Positions 34,266 to 45,438 are shown, numbered from the stretch's first letter. The stretch is 64,000 bases of DNA from Limnohabitans lacus (GCF_030053395.1 NZ_JASGBH010000009.1:1-64000), one strand, 5' to 3'. The notes: generated by a model not told the origin, from the sequence alone. Numbers and translations: made by a program.

Positions 34266-35141
34266 ATGACACATTTTACCGATGAATCGCAAAAAGCCAT
34301 TGCCGAGCTGGCCCGGCAGGATGCGGCGCGCGCGCTGCAGGAAGATGTGGGCAATGGGGATCTGACCGCCGGCCTGATCGACCCGGTCCGGCGCGCGCGG
34401 GCGCTTATCCTTGCGCGCGAAAGCGCCGTGCTGTGCGGCGCGCCCTGGCTCGAAGAGGCCGTGCACCAGCTGGACCCGCAGGCGCGCATCACCTGGCTAG
34501 TGGCCGAAGGCCAACGCTGCGTGGCGGATCAGGTGGTGGCGGAGATCGAGGGCCAGGCGCGCGCGCTGCTCACCGCCGAGCGCACCGCGCTGAACTACCT
34601 GCAATTGCTCAGCGGCGTGGCGACCACCACGGCCATGTATGTGGACGCCGTGAAGGGCACCCGAGCGCGTATCGTGGACACGCGCAAGACCCTGCCCGGT
34701 CTGCGGCTGGCGCAAAAGTACGCGGTGCGCACCGGTGGCGGCACCAACCATCGCATCGGCCTGTACGACGCGGTGTTGATCAAGGAAAACCATATCGCCG
34801 CGGCGGGCGGTGTGGCGCCGGTGCTGCAGGCAGCGGCGCAATTAATGAGGGAGGGTGCGGCGCAGGCCGCCTTCGTGGAGATCGAGGTCGAAACTCTGGT
34901 CCAGCTCGACGAGGCGCTTCAAGCCGGCGCGACCATGGTGCTGCTCGACAACATGGATATCCCTGGACTGAATGAGGCTGTGCGCCTGAATGCCGGCCGC
35001 GCGATACTGGAAATATCGGGTGGCGTGACATTGAAGAGCCTGCGCGCCCTTGCAGAAACGGGGGTCGACCGCATCTCCATCGGAGCCCTCACCAAAGACG
35101 TGAAGGCGATCGACTTTTCCATGCGTTTTCAGGAGTTGTGA
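34266..35141 (+). CDS. nadC: Nicotinate-nucleotide pyrophosphorylase
   Basis: 291 residues. [20 protein letters not shown] with [10 protein letters not shown] and VLIKENHI are the quinolinate/PRPP-binding motifs. It converts quinolinate to NaMN. ATG 34266 is used; the frame upstream overlaps panB. The stop overlaps nadA (TGATG), giving the unusual order nadC-nadA with nadB 11 kb away. Confidence 0.95.
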   Translation: MTHFTDESQKAIAELARQDAARALQEDVGNGDLTAGLIDPVRRARALILARESAVLCGAPWLEEAVHQLDPQARITWLVAEGQRCVADQVVAEIEGQARALLTAERTALNYLQLLSGVATTTAMYVDAVKGTRARIVDTRKTLPGLRLAQKYAVRTGGGTNHRIGLYDAVLIKENHIAAAGGVAPVLQAAAQLMREGAAQAAFVEIEVETLVQLDEALQAGATMVLLDNMDIPGLNEAVRLNAGRAILEISGGVTLKSLRALAETGVDRISIGALTKDVKAIDFSMRFQEL

Positions 35142-36250
35142 TGGGAGCAGTGATCTATCCGGTCATCGATGTGGAATTCGAGCAGCCGGCCTGCCCGACC
35201 CGCCATGCCTGGGCCCGCGTGCCGCCCGAGCCGTCGCCGGTGGAGCGCGCGGCGCTGAAGGACCGTATCCGGCAGTTGCTCAAGGCGCGCAATGCGGTCA
35301 TGGTGTCGCACTACTACGTGCACCCCGACCTGCAGGACTTGGCCGAGGAAACCGGCGGCATCGTCAGCGATTCCCTGGAAATGGCGCGTTTCGGCCGCGA
35401 CCACGCGGCGCAGACCCTGATCGTGTCCGGCGTGCGCTTCATGGGCGAGACCGCCAAGATCCTGAGCCCCGAAAAGCGCGTGCTGATGCCCGACCTGGAC
35501 GCCACCTGCTCGCTCGACCTGGGCTGCCCGAACGTGGATTTTTCCGCGTTCTGTGACGCGCACCCGGACCGCACCGTCGTGGTCTACGCCAACACCAGCG
35601 CGGCGGTGAAGGCGCGCGCCGACTGGCTGGTGACGTCCAGCTGCGCGCTCGACATCGTGCGCGCTCTCAAGGACAAGGGCCACAGGATCCTCTGGGCGCC
35701 CGACAAGCACCTGGGCGCCTACATCCAGCGCGAAACCGGCGCCGACATGGTGCTCTGGCAGGGCTCGTGCATCGTGCACGACGAGTTCAAGGCCTTTGAG
35801 CTGGAAGCCCTGAAGAAGGAACACCCCCGAGCCAAGGTGCTGGTGCACCCGGAAAGCCCGGCCGAGGTGGTGGCGCTGGCCGATGCGGTGGGTTCGACCT
35901 CGGCCATCCTGAAGGCCGCGCATGAGCTGGACGCACCGGAATTCATTGTCGCCACCGACAGCGGCATGATGCACAAGCTGCGCGCGCTGAACCCCGGCAA
36001 GACCTTCATCGAAGCGCCCACGGCCGGCAACAGCGCCACCTGCAAGAGCTGCGCGCACTGCCCCTGGATGGCGATGAACAGCTTGGCGGGTGTAGCCCAT
36101 GTGCTGGAGACCGGCGTCAATGAAGTGCACGTGGACCCGGCCCTGGGCCTGCGCGCGCGGGTGCCGATCGACCGCATGCTGGCCTTCACTGCCGCGCTCA
36201 AGGCTGGCCAGCCGGCGGGCGCGCTGGTGCCCCGGATCGGCGCCGCCTGA
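35141..36250 (+). CDS. nadA: Quinolinate synthase
   Basis: 369 residues. The three cysteines binding the 4Fe-4S cluster are in [20 protein letters not shown] and CKSCAHCPW; substrate-binding [12 protein letters not shown] and [11 protein letters not shown] are present. It condenses iminoaspartate (made by NadB at 46457) with dihydroxyacetone phosphate. Start ATG 35141 with AGGAGTTGTG upstream. Confidence 0.95.
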   Translation: MGAVIYPVIDVEFEQPACPTRHAWARVPPEPSPVERAALKDRIRQLLKARNAVMVSHYYVHPDLQDLAEETGGIVSDSLEMARFGRDHAAQTLIVSGVRFMGETAKILSPEKRVLMPDLDATCSLDLGCPNVDFSAFCDAHPDRTVVVYANTSAAVKARADWLVTSSCALDIVRALKDKGHRILWAPDKHLGAYIQRETGADMVLWQGSCIVHDEFKAFELEALKKEHPRAKVLVHPESPAEVVALADAVGSTSAILKAAHELDAPEFIVATDSGMMHKLRALNPGKTFIEAPTAGNSATCKSCAHCPWMAMNSLAGVAHVLETGVNEVHVDPALGLRARVPIDRMLAFTAALKAGQPAGALVPRIGAA

Positions 36251-36263
36251 GGTCGGCGCGTCC

Positions 36264-36887
36264 GTGAAACCCGCGCATTCCGTGTCGCTGCGGCGCTGGC
36301 TGGCCGCGCCGGGCTCGCTGAGCCGCCACCTTGCGGCGCTCGGTTCGGACTACCGTGTGCGGCCCTTGCGCGAAGGCGGGCTGCGCCTGCTGCCCGACGA
36401 GGGTGCTGGTTCGAGCCGCGCGCGTTCGCAACGGTATTGGGGCCGCGAAGTCCTGCTCTACGTCAATGGCCAGCCCCTGGTGTTCGCGCGCAGCTTCACG
36501 CTCGCACGCGCGGTGCGGGGGCCGTGGCGGGCGCTGCGCCGCCTTGGCACGCGGCCGCTGGCCGACTTGCTGTTCGGCGTGCGCCCGGCGCACCGCGAGG
36601 TCCTGCCGCCGCTGCGCCTGCCGCCGGCATCGCCCTGGCACAGCCGGGTCGGGCGCGCGCTGCGGAACTACCCGGCCAGTCCGCAGCCGCGTCTGGGCGT
36701 GCTCTGGATGCGCCGCGCCCTGTTCGCCCAGCGCCGGGGCGGCCCGGCGCTGATGGTGCAGGAGGTGTTTCTGCCGGCCATCAGCCGGCGCGCCGGCCCG
36801 GGTGGCCGTTCTCCGGCCACGGCTCGGGGGTGGGCGACCGGGCCCGCAGCGGCTTCACATGCGCTGAGCCATGCCAACGCTGATTGA
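36264..36887 (+). CDS. ubiC: Chorismate lyase
   Basis: 207 residues from GTG 36264, 13 bases after nadA. The pattern YWGREVLLYVNGQPLVFARS followed by LGTRPLADLLFG and VQEVFLPAI fits UbiC (product-binding Arg and catalytic Glu). It makes 4-hydroxybenzoate for ubiquinone from chorismate. It overlaps pabB by 17 bases, so two chorismate-using enzymes are translationally coupled. The Ala/Gly-rich tail after residue 175 is longer than usual. Confidence 0.75.
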   Translation: MKPAHSVSLRRWLAAPGSLSRHLAALGSDYRVRPLREGGLRLLPDEGAGSSRARSQRYWGREVLLYVNGQPLVFARSFTLARAVRGPWRALRRLGTRPLADLLFGVRPAHREVLPPLRLPPASPWHSRVGRALRNYPASPQPRLGVLWMRRALFAQRRGGPALMVQEVFLPAISRRAGPGGRSPATARGWATGPAAASHALSHANAD

Positions 36888-38595
36888 CTTTGCCGCCCCG
36901 GCGGATGGCGCTGCGCCGCTGCGCTGCGCCTTCGGCGCGCCGCGCCGGGTGCTGGCGGCCCATGCCATGGAAGAGGTGCGCCCCGTACTGGAAGCCGTGG
37001 ATGCGCTGGCCCGGCAGGGCCGTTGGTGCGTCGGCTACCTGCGCTACGAGGCCGCGGCGGCCTTTGACCCGGCGCTGGCAGTGCATCAGGCCGACGGCCC
37101 GCTGGCCTGGTTCGGCGTGCACGACGCCCCGCGGCACTGGCCCGAAGCCGAGGCAGGCGGCACGGCCGAGGCGCAGTGGCAGGGCGGCCTGTCGCGGGCC
37201 GCTTTCGACCGAGGCATGGCAGACATCCACCGCGCCATCGCCGACGGCGAGCTCTACCAGCTCAATTACACGGCGCAGCTGCACGGGGTGCTGCGCGGCG
37301 CACCACGCGATCTGTTCATGGCGCTGCGGCGGGCGCAGCCGGGCGGCTACGCCGCCTTCATCGACACCGGCGACGAGCAGCTGCTGTCGGTCTCGCCCGA
37401 GCTGTTCTTCGACTGGGACGGGGAGCGCATCCTGGTACGCCCGATGAAGGGCACGGCCCCGCGCGGCGCCACGCCCGAAGACGATGCGGCACTGGCCGCG
37501 CGGCTGCGCGCCTCGGCCAAGGAGCAGGCCGAGAACGTGATGATCGTCGACCTGATCCGCAACGACCTGTCGCGCGTGGCCCAGCCCTTTTCCGTGCGCG
37601 TGCCGCGGCTGTTCCGGCTCGAGGCGCTGCCCAGCGTCTGGCAGATGAGCTCGGACGTCGAGGCGCGCACCCGCGCCGGCACGACGCTGGCCGAGGTGTT
37701 CGCGGCCCTGTTTCCCTGCGGCTCGGTGACCGGCGCGCCCAAGGTGCGGGCGATGCGCATGATCCGTGCGCTGGAGCCCGAGCCGCGCGGCGTCTACTGC
37801 GGCGCGATCGGCGTGGTCCGGCCCGGCGGAGCGGCCACCTTCAATGTCGCGATCCGCACCGTGGCGGCGCGTGAAGGACGGCTGCGCTGCGGCATCGGCA
37901 GCGGCATCACGGCCGATGCCACAGCCGACGGCGAGTGGCAGGAGTGGCGCCACAAGCGTGCCTTCCTGGACCGCGCCAGCCAGTCCTTCGAGCTGCTCGA
38001 GACCCTGGCGCTCGAGGACGGCGTGCCGCGCGAGGCGCCGGCGCACCTGGCTCGCATGGCCCGCGCGGCCGCGCATTTCGCCTATCCCTGGGACGAGGCG
38101 CAGGCCCGGCAGGCCTTGGACCGGCTGGCCCGGGCCCATCCCCAGGGCCTGTGGCGAGCGCGGCTGCTGCTCGACGCCCAGGGCAGGCTGCAGGCCCAGG
38201 CTTTCGCCATGCAGGCCACGCCCGCTCCTGTGCGCCTGCAGCTCGCGGACCGGCCCTTCGAGGCCGCCGACAGCGAGTTCGTGCGCTTCAAGACCACGCG
38301 GCGCGCGCACTACGAGGCCTTCGAACCGAGCGCGCCCGGCGTGTTCGACACCCTGCTGTGGAACACGCGCGGCGAGCTCACCGAATGCACGCGCGGCAAC
38401 ATCGCCCTGTGCCTGGACGGCCGCTGGCTCACGCCGCCGCTGGCCAGCGGCCTGCTGGACGGCGTGGGCCGCCAGCGCTGGCTGCGCGAGGGCCGCATCG
38501 CCGAGGCGGTGGTGCGCGTCGAGGACCTTGAGCGCGCGAGCGGCCTGGCCTTCTTCAACAGCCTGCGCGGCTGGCTGGCAGCGGAGCTGGTCTGA
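36871..38595 (+). CDS. pabB: Aminodeoxychorismate synthase I fused to aminodeoxychorismate lyase
   Basis: 574 residues. The chorismate-binding domain (about 1-330: ELYQLNYTAQL, PMKGTAPRG, ENVMIVDLIRNDL, FPCGSVTGAPKV) is followed by a class IV aminotransferase-fold lyase (about 360-574: FDTLLWNTRGELTECTRGNI, LASGLLDGVGRQRWL). Together they convert chorismate to p-aminobenzoate for folate with a separate PabA. The fused PabB-PabC form is common in Burkholderiales. Confidence 0.9.
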   Translation: MPTLIDFAAPADGAAPLRCAFGAPRRVLAAHAMEEVRPVLEAVDALARQGRWCVGYLRYEAAAAFDPALAVHQADGPLAWFGVHDAPRHWPEAEAGGTAEAQWQGGLSRAAFDRGMADIHRAIADGELYQLNYTAQLHGVLRGAPRDLFMALRRAQPGGYAAFIDTGDEQLLSVSPELFFDWDGERILVRPMKGTAPRGATPEDDAALAARLRASAKEQAENVMIVDLIRNDLSRVAQPFSVRVPRLFRLEALPSVWQMSSDVEARTRAGTTLAEVFAALFPCGSVTGAPKVRAMRMIRALEPEPRGVYCGAIGVVRPGGAATFNVAIRTVAAREGRLRCGIGSGITADATADGEWQEWRHKRAFLDRASQSFELLETLALEDGVPREAPAHLARMARAAAHFAYPWDEAQARQALDRLARAHPQGLWRARLLLDAQGRLQAQAFAMQATPAPVRLQLADRPFEAADSEFVRFKTTRRAHYEAFEPSAPGVFDTLLWNTRGELTECTRGNIALCLDGRWLTPPLASGLLDGVGRQRWLREGRIAEAVVRVEDLERASGLAFFNSLRGWLAAELV

Positions 38596-38638
38596 ACGTA
38601 CCGGTTCGTCTCATCGTGCTGCGACGCGGTGCCGTGTT

Positions 38639-38850
38639 CCGTTCATGTCCCCCGGCGCCGGCCTTCGGCCGCCACCTCCTCCTTGACTTCACTGCACACG
38701 ACACCGCGCCGCAGCGCTCCGGCCTGCGTCGTGGTGCGCGAAGCAGCGGCGCGAGAGCGGTGGTGGACCCGAAGGGGACGGTGGGTGAATGGCGCAGTGA
38801 AGTCAAGGAGGAGACGAGGGCGGTACGCCCTCGTCGGGGGACATGAACGG
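38639..38850. repeat. Two 57-base units in inverted orientation, each with an inner hairpin
   Basis: Unit 1 (38639-38695) and unit 2 (38794-38850, reversed) share CCGTTCATGTCCCCC at one end and CTCCTCCTTGACTTCACTGC at the other. Between these conserved ends lie 22 bases that differ in sequence but fold alike: GGCGCCGGCC/GGCCGCC in unit 1 and ACGAGGGCG-GTA-CGCCCTCGT (38814-38834) in unit 2. This is typical of REP/BIME-like or MITE-like elements, and in this convergent intergenic region it may act as a bidirectional terminator. Confidence 0.75.
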
Positions 38851-38926
38851 AGCCGTTCGCCCGCCGTCCCCGCCTCCCTTAACGCAGGCAGGGACCTCTT
38901 TTTGTACCTCTGCTCGCAAGTCGGTA

Positions 38927-40165
38927 TCAGGCGCGCCGTAGCGGCAGCGCCGCGAGGCCACGGTAGGCGGGGTTCGCGCACCACTGCGGCTGGGTGCTGG
39001 CCAGTTGCAGGTCAGGCCAGCGCACGAGCAGGCGGCCGAGCACCACCTCGGCCTCCAGCCGCGTGAGCGCCGCGCCCAGGCAGACATGGACGCCTGAGCC
39101 GAAGGACAGCGCGCCCGGGTCGGCCCGCGTGATGTCGAGCGCCTCGGCCAGGGCGTGGCGCGCCGGGTCACGGTTGGCCGAGCCGATCAGGGCCAGCACC
39201 AAGTCGCCGCGGCGCAGCCGCTGGCCGTGCAGCATCAGGTCCGTCGTGACGCGCCTTCCCGTGTACTGCACCGGGCTGTCGTAGCGCAGCAGCTCGCGCA
39301 CCGCGCCCGGCACCCCCGCCGGGTCCTGCCGCAGCCCCGCCCATTGCTCGGGGTGGCTCAAGAGCGCGAACAGGCCGTTGCCCAGCAGGTTGCGCGTGGT
39401 CTCGTGGCCGGCGAACAGCAGCATCGCGCATTGGGCCAGCAGCTCGGCATCGTCACGGATCTCGCCGCGCTCGCGCGCTTTGAGCAGCTCGCTCAGCAGG
39501 TCGTCCCCCGGCGCGGCGCGCTTGGCCGCCAGCTGCGCCTGGAAGTAGCGCGTCATCGCCAGCAGGCTGGCCTGGGCGCGGCGCGCCTGTTCCTGGCTGG
39601 GCTCGGGCGCGCCGATGAAGGCCGCCAGGTCGTCCGACCAAGCCATGACCTCGGCGCGGTCCGCGCCCTCAATGCCCAGGATGGCCGAGATCACGCGCAC
39701 CGGCAGCGGGCGCGCGAGCCGGGCGATGAAGTCGAATTCATCGGCATGGTCCAGGCCGTCGATCAGCTCGTCGGCAATGCGCTCGATCTGGGGCCTGAGC
39801 CGCGCCAGCGCCTCGGGCCTAAAGGCAGGCTGCAGCAGGGCGCGCAGCCGCCCATGGTCGGGCGCGTCGAGGAACAGCAGGGCACGCGCGAACAGCTGCT
39901 GGAAGCCCGCCAGCGCGCCGCGCTCGGCCGCAGCCTGGTTCACCCAGCCGCCGGTGCGCTGGGCCGCAAAGCGCGGATCGCGCAGCACGCCTTCCACGTC
40001 GGCATGGCGCGTGAGCAGCCAGGCGCCGCCAAAGAATTCCTCGCTCCAGTGGATCGGCCCGGCTTCGCGCAAGGCCTGGTAAGTCGGATATGGGTTGGCC
40101 AGAAACGCGGCGTCGACGATGGGGCGCCCCAGCGGATGGGGCGGCGATGTCAGGACGGCGCTCAT
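38927..40165 (-). CDS. Cytochrome P450, last gene of the biotin operon (BioI-like role possible)
   Basis: 412 residues with all P450 marks: I-helix AGHETT, ExxR in ELLR, heme loop [13 protein letters not shown] with the thiolate Cys. The start overlaps the bioB stop by four bases (ATGA), so it is part of the bioA-F-D-B transcript. In Bacillus, BioI is a P450 in the biotin operon that cleaves acyl-ACP to pimeloyl-ACP; the same job is inferred here from position. The family is soluble bacterial CYP of usual length; substrate cannot be read from sequence. It would need ferredoxin/flavodoxin partners, which are not in the window. Confidence 0.85.
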   Translation of the reverse strand: MSAVLTSPPHPLGRPIVDAAFLANPYPTYQALREAGPIHWSEEFFGGAWLLTRHADVEGVLRDPRFAAQRTGGWVNQAAAERGALAGFQQLFARALLFLDAPDHGRLRALLQPAFRPEALARLRPQIERIADELIDGLDHADEFDFIARLARPLPVRVISAILGIEGADRAEVMAWSDDLAAFIGAPEPSQEQARRAQASLLAMTRYFQAQLAAKRAAPGDDLLSELLKARERGEIRDDAELLAQCAMLLFAGHETTRNLLGNGLFALLSHPEQWAGLRQDPAGVPGAVRELLRYDSPVQYTGRRVTTDLMLHGQRLRRGDLVLALIGSANRDPARHALAEALDITRADPGALSFGSGVHVCLGAALTRLEAEVVLGRLLVRWPDLQLASTQPQWCANPAYRGLAALPLRRA

Positions 40166-41202
40166 TCGCTCTGATCGTTGCGCGCCGCGGGCCGCTCACC
40201 CTGCGCCTTCAAGCCCAGGCGCTCGAACAGCCGGCGGTCCCGCTCGGCCTGGGGATTGCTGGTGGTCAGCAGCTTGTCGCCGTAGAAGATCGAATTGGCG
40301 CCGGCGGCGAAGCATAGCGCCTGCAGGGCCTCGTCCATCTGCTCGCGCCCGGCCGACAGGCGAACCATGGTGCGCGGCATGGCGATGCGGGCCACCGCGA
40401 TGGTGCGAACGAACTCGAACGGATCGAGCGGCGCGGTATCCGCCAGCGGCGTGCCTTCGACCTGGACCAGGTTGTTGATCGGCACCGACTCGGGGTACGG
40501 GTCGAGGTTGGCGAGCTGAGCGATCAGCCCGGCGCGTTCGGTCCGGCTCTCGCCCATGCCGACGATGCCGCCGCAGCAGACGTTGATGCCGGCATCGCGC
40601 ACGTGGGCCAGCGTGTCCAGCCGGTCCTGGTAGTTGCGGGTGCTGATGATGTTGCCGTAGAACTCGGGCGCGCTGTCCAGGTTGTGGTTGTAGTAGTCCA
40701 GTCCGGCCGATTTGAGTGCCTGCGCCTGCCCGGCTTCGAGCATGCCCAGCGTCATGCAGGTCTCCAGGCCCAGGGCCCGGACCTCGCGCACCATCTCGGT
40801 CACTTTCTCCATGTCGCGCTCCTTCGGGCTGCGCCAGGCCGCGCCCATGCAGAAGCGGGTCGCGCCCTGGGCCCTGGCGGCCTGCGCAGCCTCCACGACC
40901 TCGGCCAGCGGCATCAGCTTGCTGGCCTCGACGCCGGTTTCGAAATGGGCCGATTGCGGGCAGTAGCCGCAATCCTCGCTGCAGCCGCCGGTCTTGATCG
41001 ACAGCAAGGTGGACAACTGCACTTCGTTCGGGTCGAAGTTCTCGCGGTGCACCTGCTGGGCCTGGTGCAGCAGGTCCATGAACGGCAGCGCGAACAGCGC
41101 CTCGACGTCGGCGACGCGCCAGCGCACCGCGGCGCCCGGGCTGTCGGGCGGGGTGCTGCGCGCGCGCAGGCCAGAAATGTCGATGGTGGCTAAGGTGGTC
41201 AT
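40162..41202 (-). CDS. bioB: Biotin synthase
   Basis: 346 residues from ATG 41202 (GAAGGACC upstream). Radical-SAM motif [14 protein letters not shown] and further cluster ligands in FCMGAAW, CMTLGML and [13 protein letters not shown]. It inserts sulfur into dethiobiotin. It is preceded by bioD and followed by the P450. The second biotin operon in this window shows no bioB before the window ends. Confidence 0.95.
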   Translation of the reverse strand: MTTLATIDISGLRARSTPPDSPGAAVRWRVADVEALFALPFMDLLHQAQQVHRENFDPNEVQLSTLLSIKTGGCSEDCGYCPQSAHFETGVEASKLMPLAEVVEAAQAARAQGATRFCMGAAWRSPKERDMEKVTEMVREVRALGLETCMTLGMLEAGQAQALKSAGLDYYNHNLDSAPEFYGNIISTRNYQDRLDTLAHVRDAGINVCCGGIVGMGESRTERAGLIAQLANLDPYPESVPINNLVQVEGTPLADTAPLDPFEFVRTIAVARIAMPRTMVRLSAGREQMDEALQALCFAAGANSIFYGDKLLTTSNPQAERDRRLFERLGLKAQGERPAARNDQSE

Positions 41203-41234
41203 GTCAGGTCCTTCATGCGAGGGGGTGAAACGTT

Positions 41235-42023
41235 TCAGGGAGCGGCGAACACGGTGCGCAGCGCCGCGTCGTCCAGGTGCGCGGCCACGGCAGCCGCGCC
41301 GGTTGCGGACAGCCGCGGCACGAGGCCGAGGCAGGGGGCCTGGTGCTGCCGCCACAGGCGTTCGCGCAGACAGGCGATGTTCTCATCGATCCAGGGCATG
41401 CTGGCGTCAACGACGTTGCCGATCCAGCCAACCGGGCGCAGTCCGCGCGCGCGCACCGCTTCGGCGGTGAGCAGCGCATGGTTGATGCAGCCCAGGCGCA
41501 GGCCGACCACCAGCACCACGGGCAGGCCGAGGTCGGCAGCCAGACCGGCCGTGTCCCATTCCGGGCCGAGCGGCACGCAGAAGCCACCGACGCCCTCGAC
41601 CACCAGCACGTCGGCGCGCGCCGCCAGGTCGTTCGCGGCCTGCAGGATCACGCCGCGCTCGATGGCGCGGCCTTCCAGCGCCGCCGCGATGTGCGGCGCG
41701 CAGGCGGTGTCGAACTGGTAGGGACCGACCTCGGCGTCGGTCAGCGCGAGCGAACTGGCCAGGCGCAGGGTGCGCACGTCGTCGTTGACGCGCACGCCGT
41801 CGACCAGCTCGGTGCCGGCCGCCACCGGCTTGAACCCGGCGCTGCGCCAGCCCTGCCGGGCGCACCAGTGCAGCAGCGCCGCGCTGATGCGGGTCTTGCC
41901 GACCTCGGTGTCGGTGCCGGTGACGAAGCAGCCGCGCGGCCTTGGCGAGAGGCTCACTGGAGTACCTTCGTGCTGCGCACTGCGGTGCGAGCTTGCTTGG
42001 GGACGGCCCGGCGCGGCGCTCAT
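41235..42023 (-). CDS. bioD: Dethiobiotin synthetase
   Basis: 262 residues from ATG 42023 coupled to the bioF stop (ATGA). P-loop GTDTEVGKT and [11 protein letters not shown] are diagnostic. GTG 41957, with GAAGG seven bases upstream, would give a 240-residue protein whose start ([17 protein letters not shown]) fits the family better; the first 22 residues from 42023 look non-conserved. It carboxylates diaminopelargonate with ATP. Confidence 0.9.
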   Translation of the reverse strand: MSAAPGRPQASSHRSAQHEGTPVSLSPRPRGCFVTGTDTEVGKTRISAALLHWCARQGWRSAGFKPVAAGTELVDGVRVNDDVRTLRLASSLALTDAEVGPYQFDTACAPHIAAALEGRAIERGVILQAANDLAARADVLVVEGVGGFCVPLGPEWDTAGLAADLGLPVVLVVGLRLGCINHALLTAEAVRARGLRPVGWIGNVVDASMPWIDENIACLRERLWRQHQAPCLGLVPRLSATGAAAVAAHLDDAALRTVFAAP

Positions 42024-43237
42024 GCGAGGTCCTTCGCAGCGTGGGCCAGGCCCTGGACCAGGCGCTGCACGTCGTCCGCGCTGTGCGTGGCACTGAGCGT
42101 GATGCGCAGCCGCGCTGTTCCAACCGGTACGGTGGGCGGGCGGATCGCCGGCACCCACAGGCCTTGCGCGTCAAGCGCGGCGGCCAGCGCCATCGCGGCG
42201 GCGTTGTCGCCGACGATCAGCGGCTGTATCGCGGTGGCCGAGTCGGCCAGGTGCCAGCCGAGCGCGGGGTGCGCTTCGGTCAGCGCGGTGAGTCCACTGC
42301 GCAATTGCGCGATACGCTGCTGCAAATTCGCACGGCGCCGGTCACCTTCCTCGCCGCCGATCAGCCGCAGGCTTTCGCGCAAGCCATGGGCCACGGCCGG
42401 CGGTGCTGCCGTCGTGTAGATGTAGGCGCGCGCCGCCTGGACCAGCCAGTCGATGATGGTGGGGTGCGCGGCCACAAAGGCGCCGCCCAGGCCGGCGGCC
42501 TTGCCGAGCGTGCCCATGACGATCAGGCGCTCGCTGCGCAGGCCAAAGTGCGCCAGGCTGCCGCGGCCTTGCGGCCCGAGCACGCCGAAGCCGTGCGCGT
42601 CGTCCACGATCAGCCAGGCATCATGGCGTTCGGCCAGGGCGAGCAGCCCGGGCAGGTCGGCCAGGTCGCCATCCATGCTGAACACGGCGTCGGTCACGAT
42701 CAGCTTGACCGGCGTGGTGCAGCGTTCGAGCTGGCGCGCCAGCACCGCGAGATTGCCGTGGGCGTAGCGCTGCATGGCCGCCTTGGCCAGCAGGGCGCCG
42801 TCGATCAGCGAGGCGTGGTTGAGCTTGTCGGCAAAGATCGTGGCGCTGGCGTCGCCCAGCGCGGTGAGCAGCGCCAGGTTGGCCATGTAGCCGGTGCAGA
42901 AGCTCAGCGCCCGCGCGCCCGGAATGGACGGCGCCAGCCAGGCGGCCAGGTCGTCTTCGAGCGCGGCATGGGCGCGCGAGTGGCCGCTGATCAGGTGCGA
43001 GGCGCCGCTGCCCGCACCATGGCGCCGCGCGCCCTCGGCCAGCGCCTCGATCAGCGCCGGGTGGTTCGCCAGGCCCAGGTAGTCGTTGCTGCAGAACGCG
43101 AGCAGCTCGCGCGCCGGTGCGTCACCCACGCTGACGCGCTGGTGCGGCGCGCAGGGCGATTCGGCGATACGCCGCTGGCGCCGCAGCGCCTGCGCTTCGC
43201 GCTCACGCAGTTGGCGGTTCAGGTGGTCTATCAGCAT
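42020..43237 (-). CDS. bioF: 8-Amino-7-oxononanoate synthase
   Basis: 405 residues. The PLP lysine lies in [11 protein letters not shown], with [28 protein letters not shown] and [10 protein letters not shown]. It joins pimeloyl thioester and alanine. It overlaps bioA by 35 bases. Paralogue of bioF2 at 62156, with similar motifs but clearly different codon use. Confidence 0.95.
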   Translation of the reverse strand: MLIDHLNRQLREREAQALRRQRRIAESPCAPHQRVSVGDAPARELLAFCSNDYLGLANHPALIEALAEGARRHGAGSGASHLISGHSRAHAALEDDLAAWLAPSIPGARALSFCTGYMANLALLTALGDASATIFADKLNHASLIDGALLAKAAMQRYAHGNLAVLARQLERCTTPVKLIVTDAVFSMDGDLADLPGLLALAERHDAWLIVDDAHGFGVLGPQGRGSLAHFGLRSERLIVMGTLGKAAGLGGAFVAAHPTIIDWLVQAARAYIYTTAAPPAVAHGLRESLRLIGGEEGDRRRANLQQRIAQLRSGLTALTEAHPALGWHLADSATAIQPLIVGDNAAAMALAAALDAQGLWVPAIRPPTVPVGTARLRITLSATHSADDVQRLVQGLAHAAKDLA

Positions 43238-44594
43238 CGGAGCGGCGCTGGTTCAGCACGTCGTCGAGTGTGGCCATCACGCGCCCGGCCAGCCAGGCTG
43301 ACAGTTCGTCGTCGAGCACATAGGGCGGCATCAGGTAGACCGTGCGGCCGATCGGTCGGATCATCAGCTCGCGTTCGCGGCCGGCCAGATGGAAGCGCTC
43401 GGCAAAGCGCGGGCCCGCGAAGGGCTCGCGCACGTCGAAGGCCCAGATCATGCCGCGCTGGCGGAAATGCTCGATGCGCGGGTCGGCTTGCAGCGGCGCG
43501 AGCGCGGCCGTGAGCATGGCGGCGCGTTCACGATTGCGCTGCAGTACCTGCTCCTCCTCGAAGCGGTCGAGCACCGCGAGTGCCGCGCGGCAGGCCAGCG
43601 CATTGCCGGTGTAGGAGTGGGAATGCAGGAAGCCACGCGCCACGTCGTCGTCGAGGAAGGCTTCGTAGATGCTGTCGCGCGAGAGCACCAGCGACAGCGG
43701 CAGGTAGCCGCCGCTGATGCCCTTGGACAGGCAGACCAGGTCGGGCCAGATCGGAGATTCTCCCGGCAGCGCGGCCTGCTCAAAGGCAAAGAAGGTCCCG
43801 GTGCGGCCGCAGCCAACCGCGATCTCGTCGGCGATCAGGTGCACCTGGTACTGGTCGCACAGTGCGCGCGCGGTGCGCAGGTAGGCGGGGTCGTGCATGG
43901 CCATGCCCGTGGCGCCCTGCACCAGCGGCTCGAGGATCAGGGCGGCTATGTGCTCGTGGCGCGCTTCGAACAGTGCCTGCAGGTCCGCTGCGGCACGCTG
44001 CGCCACGTCGGCGGCGGACTCGCCGGGCGCGGCCTGGCGCGCGTCTGGCGACATGACCTGGTGCGCGCGCATCAGCAGCGGATCGTAGGCGTCGCGGAAC
44101 ACCTGGACGTCGGTGACCGCCAGTGCGCCCAGGGTTTCGCCGTGATAGCCCTGGCGCAGGCAGACGAACTCCTGCTTGGCCGGCCGGCCGCGGTTGCGCC
44201 AGCAGTGGAAGCTCATCTTCAGCGCGATCTCGACCGCCGAGGCGCCGTCGCTGGCGAAGAAGCAATGGCCGAGCACGCTGCCGGTCCGTGCCGACAGGCG
44301 CTCGGCCAGTTCGACCGCCGGCTTGTGGGTGCAGCCGGCCAGCATCACGTGCGGCAGGGTGTCTAGCTGGTCCTTGATCGCCGCGTTGATGCGTGCATCG
44401 TCGTGGCCGAACAGGTTGACCCACCAGGAGCTGATGGCGTCGAAATAGCGGCTGCCCTGGTCGTCGAACAGCCAGGGGCCCTGGCCACGCACGATAGGCA
44501 ATGGCGGCATCTGGGCCGCGCGCTGCATCTGCGTGCAGGGATGCCAGATATGAGTCAGGCTGCGCTGTTGCAGGTCGGAAGAGGCGTGGCGCAT
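43203..44594 (-). CDS. bioA: Adenosylmethionine-8-amino-7-oxononanoate aminotransferase
   Basis: 463 residues. HIWHPCTQM at the start, [35 protein letters not shown] and the PLP lysine in [16 protein letters not shown]. It transfers the amino group from S-adenosylmethionine. First gene of the operon bioA-F-D-B-P450. Motif for motif it matches bioA2 at 60847. Confidence 0.95.
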   Translation of the reverse strand: MRHASSDLQQRSLTHIWHPCTQMQRAAQMPPLPIVRGQGPWLFDDQGSRYFDAISSWWVNLFGHDDARINAAIKDQLDTLPHVMLAGCTHKPAVELAERLSARTGSVLGHCFFASDGASAVEIALKMSFHCWRNRGRPAKQEFVCLRQGYHGETLGALAVTDVQVFRDAYDPLLMRAHQVMSPDARQAAPGESAADVAQRAAADLQALFEARHEHIAALILEPLVQGATGMAMHDPAYLRTARALCDQYQVHLIADEIAVGCGRTGTFFAFEQAALPGESPIWPDLVCLSKGISGGYLPLSLVLSRDSIYEAFLDDDVARGFLHSHSYTGNALACRAALAVLDRFEEEQVLQRNRERAAMLTAALAPLQADPRIEHFRQRGMIWAFDVREPFAGPRFAERFHLAGRERELMIRPIGRTVYLMPPYVLDDELSAWLAGRVMATLDDVLNQRRSDADRPPEPPTA

Positions 44595-44997
44595 GACTCG
44601 CTAAGTGAGGGGGTTGGCAAGGGCTCGCATCCAGGCACGGGTGCGGGCGTTTCTGTGACCGACGGAAGCCCGAGCGGCGGCACAGTGGCCTGGGCCGGCG
44701 ATGCGATGTGGCCTTCGCATGCGGCAGAGGTGTATTCCATTTTACTGAATCTCCTCAGCAACAGTGATTCGGGCTGGCTTGCGGGTAATCTTAATTAATA
44801 ATTATAGATCACATTGAATGAATCCGCAGCGTTATCACGGCACCGCCCGCGCGCGATGCGGTGCCGAGGTTCGGCAACCCTTTACTTCTTTTCCGAGAAG
44901 GTCCTTCTCCCACGCCGATCTGCCAGGCGCTGGCGAACGCATGAGTCAGCCGTCGATGAGGCGTGTGAAGCGGCGGGCTGGCCACCTTCGCGCGCCA
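44595..44997. promoter_or_regulatory. Control region of biotin operon 1
   Basis: No gene is seen. On the minus strand TATAAT (44801-44806) lies in an AT-rich island (TTAATTAATAATTATA) that contrasts with the GC-rich surroundings and is the likely -10 of the bio operon, with a leader of about 200 bases. No clear -35 and no E. coli-type BirA operator was found. The remaining part towards panD shows nothing recognisable. Confidence 0.4.
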
Positions 44998-45378
44998 TCA
45001 AAGGTGCTGGGTCGGCACCTTGTGGCGCAGCTCGGTCTGCCGGTTCTTGTCGTCGACGAACACCAGCTGGGGTTCATGGCCGGCAAGCTGGTCGTTGTGC
45101 ACCTGGGCGAAAGCCGCAATGATGATCAGGTCGCCCACGGCGGCGCGGCGCGCGGCCGAGCCGTTGACGGAAATCATGCCGGAGCCGCGTTCCCCCCGAA
45201 TGGCGTAAGTGACGAAGCGCTCGCCGTTGTCGATGTTCCAGATGTGGATCTGTTCATTTTCGGCGATGTCGGCGGCGTCCAGCAGGTCTTCATCAATGGC
45301 GCAGGAACCTTCGTAATGCAGCTCGCACTGGGTCACGGCAACGCGGTGGATCTTGGACTTGAGCAGGGTGCGGAACAT
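44998..45378 (-). CDS. panD: Aspartate 1-decarboxylase
   Basis: 126 residues. [20 protein letters not shown] followed by [12 protein letters not shown] contains the Gly24-Ser25 self-cleavage site that creates the pyruvoyl group. It makes beta-alanine for PanC. GAGGAAACCCC precedes the start. It is not with panBC but inside the cofactor region. Confidence 0.95.
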   Translation of the reverse strand: MFRTLLKSKIHRVAVTQCELHYEGSCAIDEDLLDAADIAENEQIHIWNIDNGERFVTYAIRGERGSGMISVNGSAARRAAVGDLIIIAAFAQVHNDQLAGHEPQLVFVDDKNRQTELRHKVPTQHL

Positions 45379-45438
45379 GGGGTTTCCTCGGAATCAAAAA
45401 GTGGACGGAACAGGGCGGCAACGCCTGGCGCGTCGGAC

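Noticed and set aside
36781..38310. 509-codon minus-strand frame opposite pabB
   Set aside because: Shadow of the pabB-pabC fusion, no protein family features.
41942..43513. 523-codon plus-strand frame opposite bioF/bioD
   Set aside because: Arg/Ala/Gly-rich shadow; bioF and bioD are certain on the other strand.
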